DNA of 7,082 bases from an uncultured Eubacteriales bacterium. GTDB taxonomy: Bacteria > Bacillota > Clostridia > Oscillospirales > Acutalibacteraceae. Positions 1 to 6,171 of this stretch are shown one piece after another. Numbering within the stretch: position 1 is the first letter of the stretch; each line of letters begins with the position of its first letter. A program made the translations under genes and the position numbers. The notes beneath the pieces were generated by a model, which saw only the letters and a program-made list of their open reading frames with translations, was not told where the DNA came from and did not search any database. The stretch spans positions 1 to 7,082 of the forward strand of contig CAKTTT010000125.1 of NCBI GenBank assembly GCA_934615635.1, read 5' to 3'.

Positions 1-1700
1 ATGCGCGGGTGGATAAAATCCATCAGCCCTCCCGGGAGGAGCTGGTGATCGCCCTGCGGAGCCGCAACGGCAACAAAAAGCTGTATCTCTCCGCCCGGGC
101 CAATTCCCCTCGGGTACATTTCACCGACATCCCCCTGGAGAATCCCGCCTCCCCGCCCATGTTCTGTATGCTGCTGCGCAAGCGGATCACCGGCGGACGG
201 CTCGCCGCCATCCGCCAGCCGGGCCTGGAACGGGCGCTGTATTTCGATCTGGACTGCGTGGACGAGCTGGGAGATATCGTCCGCCTGACCTTGGCGGTGG
301 AGATCATGGGCCGTCACAGCAACATCATCCTGATTGAGAACGGCCGGGTGGTGGACGCCATCAAGCGGGTGGATATGGAGATGTCTTCCGTTCGGCCGGT
401 GCTGCCCGGCCTGCCCTATTCTCCCCCTCCCGCCGCGGCCGGACGGCTGGATCTGTCCGCCGTGGAGCCGGCGGATTTTCTCGCCGCCATGGAGCAGGGG
501 CCGGACTATCCCCTATCCAAGGCGCTGCTGAATACGGCTCACGGCCTTTCCCCTCTGATCTGCCGGGAGGTATCCCATCTGGCGGCCCGCGGCCGTGATC
601 CCCTGGTATCCGACTGGACAAAAGAGGAGCGGGAGCGGCTGCTCTTTTACCTTGACCGGGTCAAGGCCGCGGTGGAGACGGGAGAAAACCGGAAGCCCTA
701 TCTACTGCTGCGGGCGGACGGCAGCCCGCTGGATTTCAGTTTTATGGCCGTCACCCAATACGGCCTGGAGGCTCTGGGAAGAGAAATGGACAGTTTTTCC
801 TCCCTGTTGGACGCTTTCTACGCCCAGCGGGATGCGGGAGAGCGGATGAAGCAGCGAGCCCATGATATTCTCCGCATCCTCACCAACCTCAGTGATCGGA
901 CCGCCCGGAAGCTGGATCGTCAGCGGGAGGAGCTGACTCGCTCCGGCGACAGGGAAACCCTGCGGATCTACGGCGACCTCATCAACGCCAACCTTTACGC
1001 CATTCCCCGGGGCGCCGCCTCCGCGGAGCTGATCGATTACTTCGATCCCGCATGTGGTCTGAAAACCGTGCCTCTGGACCCGGCTCTCACCGCGGCGCAA
1101 AACGCCCAGAAATATTACAAGGACTACCGCAAGGCCCAGAAAGCGGAGCAGATCCTGCAGCAGCAGATCGCCCAGGGCGAGGAGGAGCTGCAATACTTCG
1201 ACACGGTGTTCGACGCCCTTTCCCGGGCCTCCACCTGGCGGGAGCTGGGAGAGTTGCGGGAAGAGCTGGCCGCCGGCGGATATCTGCGGCTGCAACGGGG
1301 CCGGCAGAAGCCTCCCGCCCCTTTGGGCCCGCTGCGCTTCCTGTCGGACGACGGCTTTTCCATCCTGGTGGGCCGCAACAATGTGCAGAACGACCGGCTG
1401 ACCCTGAGGACCGCCCGGGGCGGCGACGTCTGGTTCCACACCAAAAACATCCCCGGCTCCCATGTGCTGGTGGTGACGGAGGGGCAGACGCCGCCTCCCC
1501 GCACCCTGGAGCAGGCGGCCGTGCTGGCCGCCCTTCACTCCAAGGCCGCCGGCTCGGCGCAGGTGCCGGTGGATTATACCGAGGCGCGCCATGTGCGCAA
1601 GCCCGCCGGAGCCAAGCCCGGCATGGTGATCTACGACAGCAACCATACCGCCTATGTTCGTCCGGATGCCGCCCTGGCGGCCCGGCTGCGGCAGGAGTGA
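1..1700 (+). CDS. rqcH: RqcH / NFACT family (FbpA-like) ribosome quality-control protein, 5' end cut by window
   Basis: In the family, RqcH binds the 50S subunit carrying a stalled peptidyl-tRNA, recruits tRNA-Ala and adds C-terminal alanine tails that mark the chain for degradation. Older annotations call it a fibronectin-binding protein. The frame is open from the left edge. The GTG at 9 is an internal valine codon: the preceding codons give Ala-Arg, matching the family's Gly-Arg-Ile/Val-x-Lys-Ile-His-Gln-Pro start region, so about 23 residues are missing. Counting that Val as residue 1, the NFACT-N domain spans about 1-230 with GLER at 72-75 and MGRHSN at 100-105. A helical/coiled-coil middle spans about 265-430. 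The C-terminal NFACT-R (DUF814) domain has ILVGRNN at 452-458, HTKNIPGSH at 477-485 and HVRKPAGAKPGMV near 528-540. The estimated full length, about 586 aa, is close to B. subtilis RqcH (about 570). Stop is TGA at 1698. One oddity: Glu74 sits where B. subtilis RqcH has Asp97 of the Asp-Arg tRNA-binding pair (alignment from memory). Confidence 0.95.
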   Translation, partial: ARVDKIHQPSREELVIALRSRNGNKKLYLSARANSPRVHFTDIPLENPASPPMFCMLLRKRITGGRLAAIRQPGLERALYFDLDCVDELGDIVRLTLAVEIMGRHSNIILIENGRVVDAIKRVDMEMSSVRPVLPGLPYSPPPAAAGRLDLSAVEPADFLAAMEQGPDYPLSKALLNTAHGLSPLICREVSHLAARGRDPLVSDWTKEERERLLFYLDRVKAAVETGENRKPYLLLRADGSPLDFSFMAVTQYGLEALGREMDSFSSLLDAFYAQRDAGERMKQRAHDILRILTNLSDRTARKLDRQREELTRSGDRETLRIYGDLINANLYAIPRGAASAELIDYFDPACGLKTVPLDPALTAAQNAQKYYKDYRKAQKAEQILQQQIAQGEEELQYFDTVFDALSRASTWRELGELREELAAGGYLRLQRGRQKPPAPLGPLRFLSDDGFSILVGRNNVQNDRLTLRTARGGDVWFHTKNIPGSHVLVVTEGQTPPPRTLEQAAVLAALHSKAAGSAQVPVDYTEARHVRKPAGAKPGMVIYDSNHTAYVRPDAALAARLRQE

Positions 1701-1702
1701 CC

Positions 1703-1731
1703 TTGCTTTTTTGCGCAAAAGCGTCTATACT
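1703..1731 (+). promoter_or_regulatory. Predicted sigma-A promoter of the Ca2+ ATPase gene
   Basis: TTGCTT (1703-1708) and TATACT (1726-1731) are separated by exactly 17 bp, and transcription would start near 1738. The -35 box is weak (3 of 6 consensus bases) and the -10 box is good (5 of 6). The spacer contains the perfect 12-bp palindrome TTTTGCGCAAAA (1709-1720), which could be an operator. The promoter would let the ATPase be transcribed independently of rqcH, although no terminator separates the two genes. Confidence 0.45.
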
Positions 1732-1766
1732 GGGAGATATTCCCTTGTAACTGTAATGTAACGCTC

Positions 1767-1773
1767 GAGGAGG
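1767..1773 (+). promoter_or_regulatory. Ribosome binding site fixing a TTG start
   Basis: GAGGAGG is followed by a 7-nt spacer and then TTG at 1781. An ATG at 1774 directly abuts the Shine-Dalgarno and is in another frame, so TTG is the start. The encoded N-terminus matches the usual beginning of P2A ATPases. Confidence 0.85.
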
Positions 1774-1780
1774 ATGTCAA

Positions 1781-4471
1781 TTGATCTGGTACAGTGAGTC
1801 GCTGGACAAGGTGACCAAGGAACTGCATACCGATTTGGAAGCAGGGTTGAGCAGCGACCAGGCGGCCGCCCTGCTGAAGGAGCACGGCCCCAATAAACTC
1901 AACGAAAAGCCGCCGCGCAGCTTTTTTCAGCGGTTTCTCGATCAGATGAAGGACGTCATGGTCATTATTCTGATCATTGCCGCCGCCGTCTCCCTGGGGC
2001 TGAGCGTATATCACGCCGCCACCGGCGCCCAGGCCGACTGGATCGAGCCCATCGTCATCATTCTCATCGTGGTGGTCAACGGCCTGCTGGGCGTCATCCA
2101 GGAAAGCAAGGCGGAGGCCGCTCTGGAAGCGTTGAAAAACATGTCCGCTCCCTCCGCCAGGGCAATCCGGGACGGGAGGCTGCAGACGGTGAAATCCACC
2201 GAGCTGGTTCCCGGCGATATTGTGGAGGTGGAGGCCGGCGACCTGATTCCGGCGGACTGCCGCCTATTGGAGGCCGCCGCCCTGAAATGCGACGAGGCCG
2301 CTCTGACCGGCGAATCCGTCCCGGTGGAAAAAAACGCCGCCGCTGCTATCGAAAACATCGCTTCCCTGGGCGACAGGGTGAATATGATCTATTCCGGCTG
2401 TGCCGTTTCCTATGGACGGGGACGGGCGGTAGTGGTGGAAACCGGTATGGACACCGAAATGGGCAAAATCGCCACCATGCTGGAAAATGAGGACGAAGGC
2501 GTCACGCCGCTCCAGCTCAAGCTGGCTCAACTTGGTAAATATCTGGGCTTCCTGGCTCTCGGCATCTGCGCGGTGATCTTTGTAGTCGGGCTGCTGGACG
2601 GCATGAACTGGCTGGATATGTTCATGACTGCCGTTTCCCTGGCCGTGGCCGCCATCCCGGAGGGACTGCCCGCTATCGTTACCATCGTTCTCGCCATCGG
2701 CGTACAGCGGATGGTGGCCAAAAACGCCATTATCCGCCGCCTGCCCGCTGTGGAAACCCTGGGCAGCGCCTCGGTAATCTGCTCGGATAAAACCGGCACC
2801 CTGACGCAGAATCGCATGACCCTGGTCAAAGCCTACGCCGGCGATCGTCTCCACGATCTGGACGGAGACATCCCCGAAGGGGTGCGCGCCCTGATTCGTC
2901 TGGCCACCCTGTGCACCGACGGCAGCGTCCGGGTGGTGGACGGCGAGGAGAAGCACCTGGGCGATCCCACCGAGACCGCCATCGTCGCCTGCGCGCTGCA
3001 CCACGGCATGGACAAGGACGCCCTGACCGCCGAGCATCCCCGTCTGGGGGAGATCCCTTTCGATTCCGACCGCAAGCTGATGACCACCATCAACCTTATC
3101 GAAGGAAAAAATGTGGTCATCGTCAAGGGTGCGCCGGATATTCTGCTCCAGCGATGCGTTTCCGGCCATATGGAAGCGGCGGCTGCCGCCAACGAGGAGA
3201 TGGGCCGGGATGCGCTGCGGGTGCTGGCCATCGGCTATAAATACATCGACGATCTGCCGGTGGAATGCCGGCCGGAGGAGCTGGAAAAGGATCTGATCTT
3301 CGTGGGTCTGGTGGGGATGATCGATCCGCCCCGGCCGGAAGCGACAGCCGCTATCCGGGAATGTGATTCCGCCGGCATCCGCACGGTGATGATCACCGGC
3401 GATCATGTGGTCACCGCCTCGGCCATCGCCCGGGAGCTGGGCATCCTCCAGGACGACAGCGAAGCCATCACCGGCGCGGAGCTGGCGGCCATGTCCGACG
3501 ACGAGCTGTTTGAAAATATCCGGAAATACCGGGTGTACGCCCGGGTGACGCCCACCGATAAGATCCGCATTGTCAAGGCCTGGCAGCGGGCGGGAGAGAT
3601 CGTCTCCATGACTGGCGACGGCGTCAACGATGCGCCGGCCCTGAAGGCGGCGGATATCGGCTGCGCCATGGGCATCACCGGCACCGACGTGGCCAAGGGC
3701 GCGGCGGATATGACCCTGACCGACGACAACTTCGCCACCATTGTCACCGCCGTCAAGGAAGGGCGCGGCATCTACGACAACATCCGCAAAGCGGTGCATT
3801 TTCTTCTCTCCTGCAACCTGGGCGAGATCGTCACCGTTTTCCTCGCCATGATCCTTCCCTGGCGAGAGTCCCCCCTCATGCCCATCCAGCTATTGTGGAT
3901 CAATCTGGTCACCGACAGCCTGCCCGCCTTGGCGCTGGGGATGGAGCCGGTAGAGCACGACGTTATGCTCCGCCGCCCCCGCCGCAAGGATGAAAGCATT
4001 TTCGCCCGGGGACTGGGCTGGATGGCGGGCTTCCAGGGGCTGATGATCGGTGTGCTGACCCTGATCGCCTATTTCATCGGCAGCCGGGTATTCGCTCCTG
4101 TACCGGGAGTGGGTCTCGCCGCCATGTTCATGACCCCCACTGAGAATGCTAATATCCCGCTGGGCGAGACGATGGCGTTTGCCACCCTGGCCCTCTCCCA
4201 ACTGGTCCACGCCTTCAACGTCCGGTCCTCCCATTCTCTGTTCCAGGTCGGCTTCCACACCAACAAGTATATGATCGGTGCCTTTTTCGCCTCCCTGGCA
4301 TTGATGCTGGTGGTGCTGCTAATTCCTTTCCTGCAGGGAATCTTTGAGATCACCGTTATGACCGCCGCCCAATGGGGCATCGTGGTTGGTTTGGCTTTGG
4401 CGCCGCTGGTGATCGTGGAAATCGCAAAGGGCATTCAAGCGTTGATACGGCGGATCAAGGGCGAAGCCTGA
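1781..4471 (+). CDS. Calcium-translocating P-type ATPase (P2A, SERCA/PMCA-like)
   Basis: A membrane pump that uses ATP through an aspartyl-phosphate intermediate to export cations, most likely Ca2+, from the cytoplasm. At 896 aa it is full length for bacterial P2A enzymes. In order: N-terminal cation-ATPase domain (about 1-70); TM1-2 (about 58-107); actuator domain with TGES at 176-179; TM3-4 (about 253-310) with PEGL at 293-296, typical of Ca2+ pumps; phosphorylation site DKTGT with Asp336; nucleotide domain with KGAPD at 449-453; MITGD at 537-541; hinge TGDGVND at 611-617; then six C-terminal membrane segments. TM5 carries Asn679 and Glu682, and TM6 carries Asn708, Thr711 and Asp712, equivalent to SERCA Asn768, Glu771, Asn796, Thr799 and Asp800. 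TM8 has Gln807 where SERCA has Glu908. The gene is monocistronic or weakly coupled to rqcH and ends at a strong terminator. A Mn2+ or other divalent substrate is possible; Na+/K+ or H+ transport is less likely. Confidence 0.93.
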   Translation: MIWYSESLDKVTKELHTDLEAGLSSDQAAALLKEHGPNKLNEKPPRSFFQRFLDQMKDVMVIILIIAAAVSLGLSVYHAATGAQADWIEPIVIILIVVVNGLLGVIQESKAEAALEALKNMSAPSARAIRDGRLQTVKSTELVPGDIVEVEAGDLIPADCRLLEAAALKCDEAALTGESVPVEKNAAAAIENIASLGDRVNMIYSGCAVSYGRGRAVVVETGMDTEMGKIATMLENEDEGVTPLQLKLAQLGKYLGFLALGICAVIFVVGLLDGMNWLDMFMTAVSLAVAAIPEGLPAIVTIVLAIGVQRMVAKNAIIRRLPAVETLGSASVICSDKTGTLTQNRMTLVKAYAGDRLHDLDGDIPEGVRALIRLATLCTDGSVRVVDGEEKHLGDPTETAIVACALHHGMDKDALTAEHPRLGEIPFDSDRKLMTTINLIEGKNVVIVKGAPDILLQRCVSGHMEAAAAANEEMGRDALRVLAIGYKYIDDLPVECRPEELEKDLIFVGLVGMIDPPRPEATAAIRECDSAGIRTVMITGDHVVTASAIARELGILQDDSEAITGAELAAMSDDELFENIRKYRVYARVTPTDKIRIVKAWQRAGEIVSMTGDGVNDAPALKAADIGCAMGITGTDVAKGAADMTLTDDNFATIVTAVKEGRGIYDNIRKAVHFLLSCNLGEIVTVFLAMILPWRESPLMPIQLLWINLVTDSLPALALGMEPVEHDVMLRRPRRKDESIFARGLGWMAGFQGLMIGVLTLIAYFIGSRVFAPVPGVGLAAMFMTPTENANIPLGETMAFATLALSQLVHAFNVRSSHSLFQVGFHTNKYMIGAFFASLALMLVVLLIPFLQGIFEITVMTAAQWGIVVGLALAPLVIVEIAKGIQALIRRIKGEA

Positions 4472-4589
4472 GCATAGCAATACACGGCTGCGCAACGCAC
4501 AACTATACACAGAAGCTGAGGAAAAGCGCGATTTCGCGCCTATAAAACGTGAAATGCGGGCCATGTGGATGGCCTACAAGCGATTTTCA
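4472..4589 (+). other. 3' untranslated stretch with short hairpins
   Basis: No gene is seen between the ATPase stop and the terminator. Three small inverted repeats precede the terminator: TGCG/CGCA at 4489-4499, GCGCG/CGCGC at 4526-4539 with an ATTT loop, and GGCCAT/ATGGCC at 4559-4574 with a GTGG loop. They may protect the 3' end of the mRNA, but each is short enough to be chance. Confidence 0.35.
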
Positions 4590-4632
4590 GGGGTTGTTGC
4601 AAAATGAAACATTTTGCAACAACCCCCTTTTT
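4590..4632 (+). terminator. Strong intrinsic terminator after the Ca2+ ATPase gene
   Basis: A perfect 17-bp stem (4590-4606 with 4610-4626) is closed by an AAA loop, starts with four G-C pairs and is followed by a C and a five-T tract (4628-4632). Its orientation fits plus-strand transcription, since the other strand has no T-tract. The stem is unusually long and perfect for a simple terminator. Confidence 0.92.
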
Positions 4633-5012
4633 CTATCTGCCGAATCCCTCACCTTCCCCTTTCATCCCCCATCTGTTCCTTTGTTTTGAAGATTTATAGG
4701 ATATTCCGTTTTGGAGAGCCTTTTCTGCTTCTCCTCCCCTTGGCATTGTCTCGCTGCGTCACTGACGCTCGTTCCAATCCAAAAGGCAGTTTCTTCCTTA
4801 AAGGATCGCTCATCTTGATTAAGGCTGCCAAAGCCACCGACAAAAGGGGAGCCCTAGGATCAACCTACCGCCTTTGTCATCCCTTGAGAAAGGCGCCGAA
4901 TCGTCCCCTATTCTTATGCTCTATAAATGGGGGCGCACCGGAGATCTTCGATCATGGAAAGGGCTTTTTCGCGGATCCTCCTGCCAGGGCCATTTTCGTC
5001 TATAAAAAGTTC
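4633..5012. other. Gene-free region between converging units, rich in inverted repeats
   Basis: No credible CDS is seen. The 146-residue frame crossing this stretch begins inside the terminator stem and resembles no family. Four successive imperfect hairpins can be drawn: GGAGA/TCTCC (4713-4734); TTGG-c-ATTG with CAAT-CCAA enclosing GCGTC/GACGC (4740-4782); GGCAG plus CCTTAA with TTAAGG plus CTGCC (4785-4829); and GACAAA-a-GG with CCTTTGTC enclosing TAGG/CCTA (4839-4878). The rest (4633-4712 and 4879-5012) shows little beyond scattered short palindromes. The element may be a structured RNA or a degenerate interspersed repeat. Its strand is unresolved and no clear promoter was found. Confidence 0.45.
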
Positions 5013-5014
5013 AG

Positions 5015-5048
5015 AAAAGCAAAACCGCCTGTTCCACAGAACAGGCGG
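5015..5048 (-). terminator. Intrinsic terminator after the zinc-ribbon gene
   Basis: Read on the minus strand, CCGCCTGTTC pairs perfectly with GAACAGGCGG (10 bp, 4-nt TGTG loop) and is followed directly by TTTTGCTTTT. It begins 43 nt after the stop codon of the zinc-ribbon gene. Confidence 0.9.
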
Positions 5049-5091
5049 CAATAGATTGACGCTGGGCGCCAACTATTCGGACGAAAACGAA

Positions 5092-5370
5092 TTAGTTTTC
5101 GCCTCTCATGCTGGCGAAGCACTCGCTGCAGTACACAGGGCGATCTTCGCGGGGTTTGAAAGGAACCTTCGCTTCCTTGCCGCAGTTCGCGCAGATAGCG
5201 GTGTGCATCTCGCGCTCAGGCTTCGCGGCACTTTTGCGAGCGTCACGGCAGGCCTTGCAACGCTGCGGCTCGTTTACAAAGCCTTTCTCAGCGTAGAACT
5301 CCTGCTCGCCGGCAGTGAACACGAATTCGCTGCCACATTCCTTGCAGATCAGAGTCTTGTCTTCGTACAT
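5092..5370 (-). CDS. Small double zinc-ribbon protein (CxxC-x17-CxxC family)
   Basis: A 92-aa protein, probably cytoplasmic, with four CxxC knuckles at Cys9/12, 38/41, 60/63 and 81/84. The first pair, with GSEFVFTAGEQEFYAEKGF between, matches the small bacterial zinc-ribbon domain often annotated as a probable zinc-ribbon (zf-trcl type). The second pair has exactly 17 residues between its knuckles (GKEAKVPFKP...PVY), the CxxC-x17-CxxC signature. The molecular role of these families is not established; binding RNA, DNA or a protein partner is only a guess. The start is taken as ATG at 5370, because GAGG lies 7 nt upstream and the family begins at MYxDK. A TTG 18 bp further upstream (5388) has no ribosome binding site. 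The gene lies 131 bp downstream of the sigma factor gene on the same strand and ends at a clear terminator. A tRNA-like leader with a U-tract precedes it. Confidence 0.88.
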   Translation of the reverse strand: MYEDKTLICKECGSEFVFTAGEQEFYAEKGFVNEPQRCKACRDARKSAAKPEREMHTAICANCGKEAKVPFKPREDRPVYCSECFASMRGEN

Positions 5371-5377
5371 GATTTTA

Positions 5378-5381
5378 CCTC
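5378..5381 (-). promoter_or_regulatory. Ribosome binding site fixing the ATG start of the zinc-ribbon gene
   Basis: On the minus strand GAGG is followed by TAAAATC (7 nt) and then ATG at 5370. It lies immediately downstream of a seven-T tract (5396-5390), a layout that would suit attenuation control. Confidence 0.75.
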
Positions 5382-5389
5382 GCTTCAAG

Positions 5390-5462
5390 AAAAAAATTTG
5401 CCCTGCGACGGATTCGGACCGACACCTTTGAAAACCAACGCTCTCCTTAAGCTACCCGGGCA
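5390..5462 (-). pseudogene. tRNA-like element with U-tract: degenerate tRNA or tRNA-shaped leader
   Basis: Read on the minus strand from 5461 down to 5399 (63 nt). Acceptor: GCCCGGG against GCAGGGC gives 5 of 7 pairs (mismatches G·A and G·G), with A as discriminator and an extra T-A pair just outside. TA linker, then D-arm GCTT/GAGC around a very short AAGGA loop that keeps the GG pair. The anticodon arm's 5' strand TTGGT and a loop-like TTTCAAA are present, which would read UCA, but the expected 3' strand (about ACCAA) is absent. Next come GGT and a T-arm, GTCGG-TCCGAAT-CCGTC, close to the canonical TTCGAAT loop with one T-to-C change and one stem mismatch. Seven T's follow (5396-5390). The missing stem and short D-loop argue against a working tRNA. 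It may be a pseudogene or an attenuator. Confidence 0.45.
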
Positions 5463-5464
5463 TA

Positions 5465-5490
5465 TTCCGAACGGCCGCGGCCGTTTCGAA
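5465..5490 (-). repeat. GC-rich palindrome just downstream of the sigma factor gene
   Basis: The core AACGGCCGCGGCCGTT (5470-5485) is a perfect 16-bp palindrome. TTC and GAA flanks pair outside a two-base interruption. It starts about 11 nt after the sigma factor stop on the minus strand. No T-tract follows on either strand, so it is a poor intrinsic terminator. It could be a transcript-stabilising or processing hairpin, or a DNA-binding site. Confidence 0.6.
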
Positions 5491-5501
5491 CAAATAAGAT
5501 A

Positions 5502-6104
5502 TCAGCCGGTCAAAGCAACCGACGACAGCTTGCGGCGCACACGCTGCAGCGCGTTATCCACCGCCTTGGTGGTGAGATGAAGCCTCTGGGCGATTTCCTC
5601 ATATGTATATGCGCCCAAAAAGAGCATCAGCACCTCGTATTCCAGATCCGTCAATGTTTCCTGAAGCCGCCGGCGCAGCAGCGCCGCGTTTTCACGCTGC
5701 ACCACAAGCTGAGCGGGATCGGCTTGTCCGCCGTTCATCCCTCCGGGAACCTCCTGCTCCTTTTCCAGATCCTCATATAGCGAGGAAGGCAGCTCGCCGG
5801 AACAAGCCCTGCGGACGGCGGACAACATACGATTGCGAATACAAACAGCGGCATAAGTGCGAAAGGAAGCGCCGCTTCCCTCGCGAAACGTACGAACCGC
5901 CGAAAGCAGCCCCACAAACCCCTCCTGGGCCAGATCCTCCGCATCGATGGAGACCCGCCGGAGACGCAGCGCCTGCTGCTGTATCATGGAGGCGCAACGG
6001 GACACCAATACGCCGAAAGCGTCCTCCGCTTCCCCCTCCGCCAGCCGGACGAGCTGCTCATCGGTCAGTGCGGCCAGGTCGCTCCTGTCACCAGGGGATG
6101 TCAC
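5502..6104 (-). CDS. SigH-like sigma-70 family RNA polymerase sigma factor
   Basis: A 200-aa sigma factor with regions 2 and 4 and no region 3, as in SigH (Spo0H, about 218 aa in B. subtilis), which directs early stationary-phase, competence and sporulation genes. With the GTG start as residue 1, region 2 spans about 26-100, including DLAQEGFVGLLSAVRTF (57-73) and the -10-recognition helix FRTYAAVCIRNRMLSAVRRA (81-100). Region 4 spans about 141-195, with the helix-turn-helix TYEEIAQRLHL and TTKAVDNALQRVRRKL (167-193); the VDNALQRVRRKL stretch is characteristic of SigH. A TTG at 6137 would add 11 residues, but GTG at 6104 has GAGGTGG six nt upstream, so it is preferred. Its own promoter lies at 6172-6200. 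In many Firmicutes sigH precedes rpmG-secE-nusG; here a tRNA-like sequence and a zinc-ribbon gene follow instead. It could be a SigH paralogue rather than the orthologue, so no symbol is given. Confidence 0.88.
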   Translation of the reverse strand: MTSPGDRSDLAALTDEQLVRLAEGEAEDAFGVLVSRCASMIQQQALRLRRVSIDAEDLAQEGFVGLLSAVRTFREGSGASFRTYAAVCIRNRMLSAVRRACSGELPSSLYEDLEKEQEVPGGMNGGQADPAQLVVQRENAALLRRRLQETLTDLEYEVLMLFLGAYTYEEIAQRLHLTTKAVDNALQRVRRKLSSVALTG

Positions 6105-6110
6105 GGGGTA

Positions 6111-6117
6111 CCACCTC
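6111..6117 (-). promoter_or_regulatory. Ribosome binding site selecting the GTG start of the sigma factor
   Basis: On the minus strand GAGGTGG is followed by TACCCC (6 nt) and GTG at 6104. The upstream in-frame TTG at 6137 has no comparable site. Confidence 0.7.
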
Positions 6118-6171
6118 AACGCCAAAATGTATTCCAAGACCTTTCATGCCGTCTATCCGAATACTTGTATT

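Noticed and set aside
702..1718. 338-codon open frame on the minus strand opposite rqcH
   Set aside because: It has low-complexity composition and no family resemblance, and it lies opposite well-conserved NFACT domains.
2264..3799. 511-codon open frame on the minus strand inside the ATPase gene
   Set aside because: It is antisense to a fully conserved P-type ATPase, its translation is His/Asp/Gly-rich without any domain, and it has no ribosome binding site; it is a by-product of GC-rich codon use.
4614..5054. 146-codon open frame on the plus strand
   Set aside because: It starts with TTG inside the terminator stem, has no ribosome binding site, runs through hairpins and another terminator, and resembles no protein family.
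5371..5388. Upstream TTG start for the zinc-ribbon protein
   Set aside because: It is preceded by a T-run rather than a ribosome binding site, and it would place the real Shine-Dalgarno inside the gene.
5370..5501. T-box riboswitch upstream of the zinc-ribbon gene
   Set aside because: The conserved T-box antiterminator sequence and a stem I were not found; the region resembles a tRNA rather than a tRNA sensor.
4927..5580. 217-codon open frame on the plus strand
   Set aside because: It lies antisense to the zinc-ribbon gene and the end of the sigma factor gene, both of which have clear motifs and start signals.
6105..6137. TTG start for the sigma factor, adding 11 residues
   Set aside because: There is no ribosome binding site before it, whereas GTG at 6104 has a strong one at 6111-6117.
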